Shown here piece after piece: positions 14,853 to 22,186 of a stretch of 22,186 bases of DNA. Numbering within the stretch: position 1 is the first letter of the stretch; each line of letters starts with the position of its first letter. The notes under the pieces were generated by a model. That model worked only from the letters and a program-made list of their open reading frames with translations. It had not been told where the DNA came from and made no database searches. Source of the DNA: Pseudomonadota bacterium. GTDB lineage: Bacteria; Pseudomonadota; Gammaproteobacteria; Pseudomonadales; Pseudomonadaceae. The stretch covers positions 1 through 22,186 of the forward strand of contig JAEWGL010000070.1 in assembly GCA_023388335.1 (NCBI GenBank), in the 5' to 3' direction. Position numbers and translations under genes: made by a program.

Positions 14853-16856
14853 ATGAGTTCTGCTTCCTTAACCAAGACCCCTGTCGAGAGGGTCCGGGTC
14901 AACAGCATGGTGTTCTATACCTCCGCGCTGCTGATCCTGCTGCTGACGGCCCTGCTGATCGCCGTTCCCGAAACCGCCGGCCGCGTCCTGGGCATTGCCC
15001 AGGCCTGGCTGACGCGCACGTTCGGCTGGTACTACATGCTGGTGATCTGCGGTTACCTGGTGTTCGTCATTGCCCTGGCCTTCTCGGACTTGGGCAAGCT
15101 CAAGCTTGGCGGCAAGGAAGACAAGCCTGATTTCAGCTACGGCGCCTGGGCCGGCATGTTGTTCTCCTCGGGCATCGGTATTTCGTTGCTGTATTTCGGT
15201 GCTTCCGAGCCGCTGGACCACTATTTCAATCCGCCTGAAGGCGCATCCGCCAGCCTTGAAGCCGCGCGCCACGGCCTGCAGCTGACGTTCCTGCACTGGG
15301 GCCTGCACGGCTGGGCGATCTATGCCCTGGTGGGCCTGTCGGTAGCCTATTTCGCCTACCGCCACAACCAGCCGCTGGCCCTGCGTTCGGCGCTGTACCC
15401 GCTGGTCGGCGAGCAGTGGCTCAAGGGCGGGGCCGGCCATGCCGTGGACATCTTCGGCATGTTCGTGACCCTGCTGGGGCTGGTGACCAACCTGGGGATC
15501 GGCTCGATGCAAGTGTCCTCGGGCCTGGAATACCTGTTCGGCATGGACCACAGCAAGACCAATTTGCTGATCGTGATCCTGGTGATGAACACCGTAGCCA
15601 CCATTGCCGCGGTCTCGGGCGTGGAGAACGGCATTCGCCGGCTGTCCAACCTGAACATTCTGCTGTTCAGTGGCCTGCTGCTGTTCGTGCTGCTGTTCGG
15701 CCAGACCCTGGACCTGCTCAACGGCTTTGTGCAGAACATGGGCGACTACCTCAACGGCTTCGTGGTCAAGACCTTCGACCTCTACGTGTACGAGCCCGAC
15801 GGTGCCAAGTCCGAACGCTGGCTGGGGCTGTGGACCGTGTTCTACTGGGCCTGGTGGATCTCCTGGGGCCCGTTCGTCGGCATGTTCATTGCCCGTATTT
15901 CCAAGGGCCGCACCGTCCGCGAGCTGGTGGCCGGGGTACTGCTGATCCCGCTGGGCTTCACCCTGGCCTGGCTATCGATCTTCGGCAACACGGCGCTGGA
16001 CCTGGTAATCAACCAGGGCGCGGTGGAACTGGGCAAGACCGCGGTGGAGCAGCCGTCGATGGCGATCTACCAACTGCTCGAGTATTTCCCGGCGGCGAAG
16101 GTCGTGGTGGGCGTGGCCGTGTTCGTCGGCTTCGTGCTGTTCCTCACGCCCGCCGACTCCGGCGCGGTGATGATGGCCAACCTGTCGTGCAAGGGCGGGC
16201 ACGTGGACGAGGACGCACCGCACTGGCTGCGTATCTTCTGGTCGGCGGTGATCACGCTGGTGACCATTGGTTTGTTGTTCGCCGGTAACTTCGAGGCCAT
16301 GCAGACCATGGTGGTGCTGGCCGGATTGCCGTTCTCGGTGGTCTTGGTGCTGTTCATGTTCGGCTTGTACAAGGCCATGAAGCAGGACCGCCAGCTCGAG
16401 CAGGAGCGCGCCGAACTGGCCGCCCGTGGTCGTCGCGGCTTCAGCGAACGCCTGAGCCAGATGGACCTGCAGCCGACCCAGGCCGTGGTTCAGCGCTTCA
16501 TGGACCAGCAGGTCAGCCCGGCGCTCAAGGAGGCCGCCGTCCAGCTGCAGGCCCAGGGCTTCGATGTGGAAAGCCAGGTTGGCCAGTCGCGCGCGTCGAT
16601 GGGCCTGCGGGTGATGATGGAAGAGGGCAACCCCTTCGTCTATGAAGTGAACCTGGATGGCTACCTGGCCGCCCCGAGCGAAGCACCTGTCGAAGGCGCG
16701 CCTGAAGTGCGTCAACGCTACTACCGTGCCGAGGTGTATCTGCATGACGGCAGTCAGGAGTACGACCTGATGGGCTTTGCCTCCGAGCAGATCGTGCGCG
16801 ACGTGATCGATCAGTTCGAGAGCCATCGCCAGCTGCTGGGGCGCGTCTACAGCTGA
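14853..16856 (+). CDS. betT: High-capacity choline transporter BetT (BCCT family)
   Basis: BetT is an inner-membrane choline importer, proton-driven in E. coli, and feeds BetA and BetB. The 667-residue protein has 12 predicted membrane helices between about residues 18 and 503. The SSGIGISLLYFGASEPLDHY stretch lies at 105-124, and the BCCT signature WAWWISWGPFVGMFIARISK spans 332-351, with the choline-box tryptophans. A cytoplasmic tail of about 160 residues follows (505-667), rich in Gln and Glu at first; in E. coli the equivalent tail is needed for osmotic activation. The ATG at 14853 has GGAG 9 bp upstream. It diverges from betIBA across a 425-bp gap with the BetI operator. Close BCCT paralogues (BetT1, BetT3) exist in Pseudomonas; the neighbours favour the bet-linked one. 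Confidence 0.95.
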   Translation: MSSASLTKTPVERVRVNSMVFYTSALLILLLTALLIAVPETAGRVLGIAQAWLTRTFGWYYMLVICGYLVFVIALAFSDLGKLKLGGKEDKPDFSYGAWAGMLFSSGIGISLLYFGASEPLDHYFNPPEGASASLEAARHGLQLTFLHWGLHGWAIYALVGLSVAYFAYRHNQPLALRSALYPLVGEQWLKGGAGHAVDIFGMFVTLLGLVTNLGIGSMQVSSGLEYLFGMDHSKTNLLIVILVMNTVATIAAVSGVENGIRRLSNLNILLFSGLLLFVLLFGQTLDLLNGFVQNMGDYLNGFVVKTFDLYVYEPDGAKSERWLGLWTVFYWAWWISWGPFVGMFIARISKGRTVRELVAGVLLIPLGFTLAWLSIFGNTALDLVINQGAVELGKTAVEQPSMAIYQLLEYFPAAKVVVGVAVFVGFVLFLTPADSGAVMMANLSCKGGHVDEDAPHWLRIFWSAVITLVTIGLLFAGNFEAMQTMVVLAGLPFSVVLVLFMFGLYKAMKQDRQLEQERAELAARGRRGFSERLSQMDLQPTQAVVQRFMDQQVSPALKEAAVQLQAQGFDVESQVGQSRASMGLRVMMEEGNPFVYEVNLDGYLAAPSEAPVEGAPEVRQRYYRAEVYLHDGSQEYDLMGFASEQIVRDVIDQFESHRQLLGRVYS

Positions 16857-16863
16857 TCCACGG

Positions 16864-16897
16864 CCTGGGCGGGCGGGTGAGGTTCCCGCCGGCCAGG
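16864..16897 (+). terminator. Hairpin after betT, possible terminator
   Basis: CCTGGGCGGGCGGG (16864-16877) and CCCGCCGGCCAGG (16885-16897) pair with a mismatch and a bulge around a 7-nt loop, starting 8 bp beyond the betT stop codon. Downstream sequence is TCCATCCCTTT, a weak T-run. It may end betT transcription before the giant gene that follows on the same strand, or only reduce it. Confidence 0.45.
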
Positions 16898-16989
16898 TCC
16901 ATCCCTTTGGCAAGGCTGCAATATCTAACGCCAGTGGCCATGGGGCAGTGCGTACCGTGTGGATCCGATTCACAACGAGAACGCCGCCC

Positions 16990-19900
16990 ATGGCCAGCAT
17001 TGTCCCTTCCTCCCCTGTCGCCGATTTCAAGCGCGCCGTTGCCCTGGAATTCGCCACGCGGCCTACCCTGCGCCAGGTGGCTGGCCAGCAGGTGCTGCTG
17101 GCACTGGTCACGCGTTACCCCCTGATCGCCACGTCATACCCTGAGCTTGAATCCGCCGAACCCTTGTTCCTGATGGTGCCCAATGGCTTGGGCGGATGGC
17201 GGGTCGAGCCACTGATGGACGTGGTGCTGCAGGCATTGCTCAGCGGCGCACCGTTGGATTTCAGCCTGATCGACGGCCTGGATTATCGCTTGAGCCTGGC
17301 ACCGCCACGGCGTTTCTACGCGACCGAATCCGAAGCCGCGTCGCTTGACCCACAGCAGGTGGTGATCAGGCTCGAGAAACTGAGTTCAGACTTCAATGAG
17401 GTGCTGGCCGAGCTGCCCGAGGCCTTTGCCCAGGCCCAGGTGGCGTACTGGCGAGCCAGCGGTAGCGCGCAGGTCAGCCGGGACCGTTGGATGCAGCAGA
17501 CACTCAGGACGGCCTTGCTGCGTAACCTTGAGCTGCAGCGTCTTGACGAGCAGGAGAAGGCGTGTGTGTACGGATTGCTCAAGCAGGGCGCCGACACGCC
17601 GTCGGTGTTCATGGTCGAAGCGTTGCTTGACGTGCAGGGCGCGCGCTTCGCGCAACGCCTGCCGAACCTGCTGGTGATTGGCCAATGGGATGAACGCGAC
17701 GTGGTGTTGTGGTGTGCGCCTTCCAGCGTGATCCGCGCCTTTGCCTCGCTCGAACTGTTCGCCCAGGCACTGCAGCAAACCCTCGCAGAGCAGTACCACT
17801 TCGAGTCGATCAGCTGGAACCGCTATGCGCTAGAGGGCGATGTGTTCGCCCAGCAGAGCGCGGTATTGCTCGACGGCATACTCGACTCGCTGGCGCGGGT
17901 ACGGTACTCGCCGCTCAACAACGTCGCGCAACTGGAAGCAGTGTTCGCCACCTTGAGCGACCCTTCCCACGCCTTCATCGAAGGTTATATCGCGCAAACC
18001 CCAGGGCCTGCCCCGGCGCTGCCGGACTGGCTGGCGAATGCCTCGAGCCGCGACCGCTTCGACTATCAGGCGGCGCTGCTCGACCTGGGCATCGACCAGG
18101 CGGTGTCCGGCGGTGCCAGTGCGCTGGACGGCATACTCGACCTGCATGGCTTTGCCCGAGAGCGGTTGCGCGCCCAATTGCTCGACGACCATCCCGAGGA
18201 TGCCAACTATTTTCCCGACGACCTGGTCCTGACCGTCACCCGCGCCCAGGGTGTGCCGGGTGGCGCGGGTGTCGGCACAGGCGATGGCGTGGTGCAGCAG
18301 CGGACCATGACCCTGACCGAGTTCGCCATCGGCAACCTGAGTTCGCTCCAAGGCGCGACCCTGAGCGCCATCGCCCACCGCGACGGGCAGCTGATCATGG
18401 ACTGGATGACCATCGACTACCTCAAGGCGCTGATCCAGGCCGTGGACATCGGTGGGCACTATCCGGCCTACGTGGCGCAGAAGCTCGACGGCCCGTTCCG
18501 GCCGGTACGCATCGACCGCTTTGCCCGTGAATGGCGGAGCACGCTGCTGTTCAGCGCGCTCAAGGCCAAAGTGCAGGGGACCATCAGCGAGGCGGGCTGG
18601 CAGTGCGTCGCCGACTATTGCCGACGCCAGGTACGCCCGGAACCGGCACCGAGCATGCTCATGCCCTTGGCGTTCAAGCGCGAGCCGGATGCCAGCCAGC
18701 GCGACGAGGTGACCTGCATGTTCGTCATCCAATGCGTGGCGCCGCAGGTTACGCTGCTCTATCGACCGTTGTACGCGGACAGCCCGCTGCTTGAGTTCGT
18801 CGACCTCAGCGCGATGATGGCAGCGATCCGACAACCTGGGCCCTTGCAGCAAAGCGTCCTGGATTGGCTGAAGCCGTTGGCGCGGCCTGTCTATGACTTT
18901 GGCGGATTCATGGAACCGCACCTGTCACGCCCGATCGAGGACACCTCGCTGCTGCCCCAACGAGTCCAGCCGCCGTCCTTCGCCGCGCAGTTCTGGCATC
19001 ACGATGTGGATATCCGCCTGTACATGGCCAACCGGCAACTCCTGGTCGAGCTGGCCGATCGTCAATCGGTGTCCAATGCCGAAAGCCGCTGGGCGCTGCT
19101 GACTCAGGGGGCGTGGCTGTTGTTCGACGTGGTCACGCTGCTGCTGCGCGGGCCCGTGGCGACGCTGGCCTGGATGGTCCAGGCCAGTGTGGGACTGAGT
19201 AATGACCTGGTCGCGCTGCAACAGGACGGCGCTTTCGAGAAAGCCCAGGCGGTGGTGGACCTGATCCTCAATGCCGGCATGGCGCTGTTCCATGCGCGGC
19301 TGCCCAGCGTGGGGTTGCCTGAGGCGCAGGCGCCTCGCGCTGCCGTGGCCCTGGACGGCCCACCCCGTGCGTGGCACGGTGCCGGGCCTGCCATCAGGGA
19401 ACCTGACCAAGGCAAGGTCTACCTGCCCGGGGCCTTCCACGATCAGGCCAGCCTGCACCTGGACTTTTCCTGGCGAGGCGCCCAGGGCTTCAACACCCTG
19501 CCGCCTGAACAGCGCAGGGCGTTGCGGCGGATGCAGTCGAGCATCTCGCTCGATGGCACCTCAGCCCTGGCAACGGGGCCTGGTCGGGGGCTGCATACCC
19601 TGGGCGGCAACCAGTACGTGTCGCTGGCCGGCGATGTGTACCAGGTCAGGCTGACGGCGCAAGGCGTGCGTGTAGTAGGCCCTGGTGGCGAGCAGGGTCC
19701 CTGGCTGGCCTACGAGCACGGGCAGTGGCGGGTGGACGCCAGCCTGCGCTTGCGCGGCGGCGGCCCGAAACGCCGGGTGGATACCGTCAGACAGCAGAAC
19801 CAGCACCGTTTCGAGGCGCTGCAGGCGCAGGAGGCCACGATCGTTCGCCAGCACAATACCCTGGCCAAGGTGTTCGACCTCAGCACACAGGCACTTACCG

Positions 19901-21717
19901 AGCAGAAACAGAACCTCGAGAAGCTCCAGGCGCTCAAGCAGCGCACACAGGAGCAGTCGGGCGCGCAGGCCTTGATGGACGCATTGGCCATCAAGGTCAA
20001 CCGGGCCGAGGCGCTGGTGGACCAGGCAACGGAACAGACGATAGCGGACCTGCGGGCCTTGATCGACGTCGATATCCAGCTGGACAGCCTGCTGTCGGAG
20101 ATGGCCGAACCCAAGCACGCCAATCAGCCGCTGGCGCCGACGATCAAGCGGCAGCGCAGTCGAATTCGCCAGGAGCTGATCGATCGTAGCGTGGTGTTCT
20201 ACAACGAGGTGGTGGACTACATCAACAAGATCAACGTCGAGCATATCTATGACGGCATAGCGGTGCGTCCGGAAAGCCCCGAGGAAGTGGCGCGGTACAC
20301 GCGGCTGCGCGAGGCGCTGGAGAACGTCGTTGGCCTGCAGGCCGACCTCTTGCAAGTATCGGCGAGGCTGGACGAGCTACTGCCTCTGACCCTCAAGGAT
20401 GACGACATCTACTTCATCGACCTGGAGACCAACAAGAAGGTGAACAAGGATGCGTCGCTGCAGCGCATCATGGAGCAGCGTCGACTGACCGAAATCGACC
20501 TGCGCTTCCGCCAGTTGGTCGACGTTGCCGAGCTGTGCCTTGACCGAACCGCCGCGGTCGAGGAGGCGGTGCTGATCCGCTTCCACCGCTACCTTGCCGG
20601 GGACAGCATCAAGAGTGCGTGCAGCGCCCATGCCGAACTCGCCCAGCTTGACGTGCCGCTTGCCGATCGTATCGACATTCTGACAGGCATCCTGGAAGAG
20701 TACGGCATTGCCATGGCCAGGGCGCAGTATCTGGACAGCACGGGCGGGGCGGCGATCCGGCCGGGGAGGATCAACGCCTACGAGCAGGCGCTGACCACCC
20801 TGGTGCACGCCGCGGAACGAGACCTGGCCGAAGCCGTGCGCGAGCTGGAGTTCGCCGAACCGGTAGTCCCCAAGGCCAAGTTGTACCAGCAGCGCCAGGG
20901 CCGGCGCCGGGTGGTCAAGACGCACAGCGGGCGCAGCGTGATCGGCGAAGAGCTGGAGGTCGACGGCGAGCAGGTCGTGCAACAGCGTGAGGCCGTCAGC
21001 AACAATGTCCTCAAGACCTTCCATCGCCAGGGCGAGGGCTGGATCGAGACGGCCGCCAGTGCAACGGTCGAGGAGCCTGCGTCGCCTGCGCCCGTTGATG
21101 TGCGGTTGGCAAGCTCACGGGCACGCACGGTGCTTGGGCAGGTTGAATCGGTGATCGCCCTGGCCAAGCGCTACATCAGGACGGACGAACCCATTGGCCT
21201 GGTGTCGGTGATCGAAGGCCATGTCGAGAAGCTCCAGGAGGCGCGTCTGTCGGTCATGCGCGGCGACGCGACGAGTGAGCTCGGGGAGCAATTGGCCGAG
21301 GGCATCGAACGCATGCAGAGCGTGCAGCGCGACTTGCTGACCAGTCTCTACCTGACCACCAGCCATCCGACGGGTGACAGCCTGCGGTATCTGCTACAGG
21401 AGCAGCAGGTGCGCATCCAGCGCTCGGTGCAGCGCAAGATGCTGTCGGCCACCGACTACCTGGATGTCTACGAGATCCGCCGCCTGCCCAAAGCGGGCAA
21501 GGCCGTCGGGGAAGGCCTGTGGGAGGCGCATTTTCACTATGTCGATGTTGCCACGCCTGGGCGAGCGTTCAGCAAGGGCCACCTCAAGCTCTGGTCGCAG
21601 CGTGGCCTGGGCCGCGAGGCGCAGTTGCGAGCAGCGGCAACCGGGCATGAAATGCTGGCCATCTATCGGGGCGACCTGCGCCTGCAGCAGGTCGACGGCA
21701 TCATCCCGTTCGACTGA
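16990..21717 (+). CDS. Giant DUF6543 / dermonecrotic-toxin-domain-like protein
   Basis: No enzymatic function is recognised. The 1575-residue protein resembles the large Pseudomonas proteins labelled dermonecrotic toxin domain (DUF6543), mainly at residues 344-545: LPDWLANASSRDRFDYQAAL, FPDDLVLTV, MTLTEFAIGNL, YLKALIQAVDIGGHYPAYV. A mixed N-terminal region covers 1-340. A hydrophobic helical hairpin at about 704-740 (WALLTQGAWLLFDVVTLLLR, then GPVATLAWMV) could enter a membrane. A beta-rich module spans 865-925 (GGNQYVSLAGDVYQV, GPWLAYEHGQWRVD). Long Gln/Glu/Leu helices or coiled coils fill about 930-1290 and 1375-1485. A basic module (RRRVVKTHSGRSVIGEE) lies near 1305-1321, and a compact end domain with EAHFHYV and KGHLKLWSQRGLG at 1490-1575. 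There is no signal peptide. The ATG at 16990 is preferred over GTG 16948; both ribosome sites are weak. It may be secreted by an unknown route or act inside the cell. Confidence 0.72.
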   Translation: MASIVPSSPVADFKRAVALEFATRPTLRQVAGQQVLLALVTRYPLIATSYPELESAEPLFLMVPNGLGGWRVEPLMDVVLQALLSGAPLDFSLIDGLDYRLSLAPPRRFYATESEAASLDPQQVVIRLEKLSSDFNEVLAELPEAFAQAQVAYWRASGSAQVSRDRWMQQTLRTALLRNLELQRLDEQEKACVYGLLKQGADTPSVFMVEALLDVQGARFAQRLPNLLVIGQWDERDVVLWCAPSSVIRAFASLELFAQALQQTLAEQYHFESISWNRYALEGDVFAQQSAVLLDGILDSLARVRYSPLNNVAQLEAVFATLSDPSHAFIEGYIAQTPGPAPALPDWLANASSRDRFDYQAALLDLGIDQAVSGGASALDGILDLHGFARERLRAQLLDDHPEDANYFPDDLVLTVTRAQGVPGGAGVGTGDGVVQQRTMTLTEFAIGNLSSLQGATLSAIAHRDGQLIMDWMTIDYLKALIQAVDIGGHYPAYVAQKLDGPFRPVRIDRFAREWRSTLLFSALKAKVQGTISEAGWQCVADYCRRQVRPEPAPSMLMPLAFKREPDASQRDEVTCMFVIQCVAPQVTLLYRPLYADSPLLEFVDLSAMMAAIRQPGPLQQSVLDWLKPLARPVYDFGGFMEPHLSRPIEDTSLLPQRVQPPSFAAQFWHHDVDIRLYMANRQLLVELADRQSVSNAESRWALLTQGAWLLFDVVTLLLRGPVATLAWMVQASVGLSNDLVALQQDGAFEKAQAVVDLILNAGMALFHARLPSVGLPEAQAPRAAVALDGPPRAWHGAGPAIREPDQGKVYLPGAFHDQASLHLDFSWRGAQGFNTLPPEQRRALRRMQSSISLDGTSALATGPGRGLHTLGGNQYVSLAGDVYQVRLTAQGVRVVGPGGEQGPWLAYEHGQWRVDASLRLRGGGPKRRVDTVRQQNQHRFEALQAQEATIVRQHNTLAKVFDLSTQALTEQKQNLEKLQALKQRTQEQSGAQALMDALAIKVNRAEALVDQATEQTIADLRALIDVDIQLDSLLSEMAEPKHANQPLAPTIKRQRSRIRQELIDRSVVFYNEVVDYINKINVEHIYDGIAVRPESPEEVARYTRLREALENVVGLQADLLQVSARLDELLPLTLKDDDIYFIDLETNKKVNKDASLQRIMEQRRLTEIDLRFRQLVDVAELCLDRTAAVEEAVLIRFHRYLAGDSIKSACSAHAELAQLDVPLADRIDILTGILEEYGIAMARAQYLDSTGGAAIRPGRINAYEQALTTLVHAAERDLAEAVRELEFAEPVVPKAKLYQQRQGRRRVVKTHSGRSVIGEELEVDGEQVVQQREAVSNNVLKTFHRQGEGWIETAASATVEEPASPAPVDVRLASSRARTVLGQVESVIALAKRYIRTDEPIGLVSVIEGHVEKLQEARLSVMRGDATSELGEQLAEGIERMQSVQRDLLTSLYLTTSHPTGDSLRYLLQEQQVRIQRSVQRKMLSATDYLDVYEIRRLPKAGKAVGEGLWEAHFHYVDVATPGRAFSKGHLKLWSQRGLGREAQLRAAATGHEMLAIYRGDLRLQQVDGIIPFD

Positions 21718-21723
21718 AATGCC

Positions 21724-22186
21724 TCAGCGGTTGTGGTACCGGCCATGCGCGCCATGGGCAGGCATGGCCTGGTTGCCCCGTTCGGCAATCATCTGCTTGA
21801 GGCTGATCCATTCGATGCCCTGGCTTTTCAACCGCGGCAGCTCGCGCTCCAGGACTTCCAGCGTCTGTGGGTAGGGATGGCCGATCAATACCGCCGAGCC
21901 CTGCTGGCGCGCCAGGTCGATGCCTTGCTGCAGTTGGCCGGCGATGGCTTCGGGGGTACGCACGTCATCCAGGAAGACATCCCGCGAGACATGCGCAAGG
22001 CCCAGCGCCTGCGCCTGCGCCGCCGCCACCGTGGTCGCGCTGGTACGGCTGTCGACGAAGACCAGGTCGCGCTGCTGCAGTTCATTCATCAGCCAGGTCA
22101 TGGGCTCGCGTTCAGAGGTCATGCGGCTGCCCATGTGGTTATTGACCCCGGCGGCGAAAGGTACCTTGGCCAAGGCCGCATCCAGG
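21724..22186 (-). CDS. Divergent polysaccharide deacetylase (YibQ family), 5' end cut by the window
   Basis: The visible 153 residues are the C-terminal part of a protein whose start lies beyond the right edge; the frame is open up to the last base. The GVNNHMGSRMT motif, then FVDSRTSATTVA, DVFLDD and GHPYPQTLEVL, are characteristic of the divergent polysaccharide deacetylase family (YibQ, DUF610-type), exported envelope proteins of uncertain substrate. In pseudomonads such a gene usually sits by envC and a C-terminal protease involved in cell-wall remodelling; those would lie to the right. The tail GNQAMPAHGAHGRYHNR is His-rich and unlike the core fold. Its stop codon is only 6 bp from that of the giant gene. 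The family is confident; the activity is not. Confidence 0.9.
   Translation of the reverse strand, partial: LDAALAKVPFAAGVNNHMGSRMTSEREPMTWLMNELQQRDLVFVDSRTSATTVAAAQAQALGLAHVSRDVFLDDVRTPEAIAGQLQQGIDLARQQGSAVLIGHPYPQTLEVLERELPRLKSQGIEWISLKQMIAERGNQAMPAHGAHGRYHNR

Noticed and set aside
16948..16989. GTG at 16948 as the start of the giant protein
   Set aside because: The 14 added residues (ending RTPP) look like non-coding sequence and the ATG at 16990 is a simpler start; the choice stays uncertain because both ribosome sites are weak.

Overview
The window looks like a Pseudomonas chromosome, most likely from the P. putida group. This is judged from the high-GC coding style, from typical pseudomonad REP palindromes (a perfect inverted pair at 103-189 and single ones further on), and from proteins that closely match remembered Pseudomonas family members: BetB of 490 residues with Glu252 and Cys286, SelO with Lys113/Asp252/Asn253/Asp262, and an NhaP2/CvrA antiporter of 580 residues. 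No species call can be proved from the sequence alone. There are no rRNA or tRNA genes, CRISPR arrays, insertion sequences or phage genes; the window is mostly core chromosome with one accessory-looking giant gene.

Layout. 1-293: edge and REP-rich spacer. 294-2571: a YnfM-like MFS transporter and a divergent LysR regulator, which probably controls it. 2624-3397: an orphan ParA-type ATPase. 3486-4946 (-): SelO, the AMP-transferring pseudokinase. 5067-10181 (-): a two-gene potassium/osmotic unit, the K+/H+ antiporter cvrA/nhaP2 followed 39 bp later by the large mechanosensitive channel mscK. 10386-14427 (-): the choline-to-glycine-betaine genes betI-betB-betA. 14853-16856 (+): the divergent choline transporter betT. 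The betI-betT gap holds a perfect 20-bp palindrome that is the obvious BetI operator. 16990-21717 (+): a 1575-residue protein resembling the Pseudomonas 'dermonecrotic toxin domain' (DUF6543-type) giants. 21724 to the right edge (-): the C-terminal part of a divergent polysaccharide deacetylase (YibQ family), tail to tail with the giant gene across 6 bp.

How it fits together. Two neighbouring units both serve osmotic balance. MscK and the K+/H+ antiporter let potassium out or trade it for protons. BetT imports choline, and BetA and BetB oxidise it through betaine aldehyde to glycine betaine under BetI control. The betB-betA spacer is unusual: it contains repeated AAGCTTCAAGC units, a 31-bp imperfect long-range stem and a compact GC hairpin, which together could tune betA relative to betB. 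The least understood item is the giant protein. It has a long N-terminal region, a central hydrophobic helical segment, a beta-rich module, long helical/coiled stretches and a compact C-terminal module, but no recognisable catalytic motif, signal peptide, immunity gene or secretion partner in view.

The very long open frames opposite mscK, cvrA, betA, betB and selO are read as high-GC shadows, not genes.
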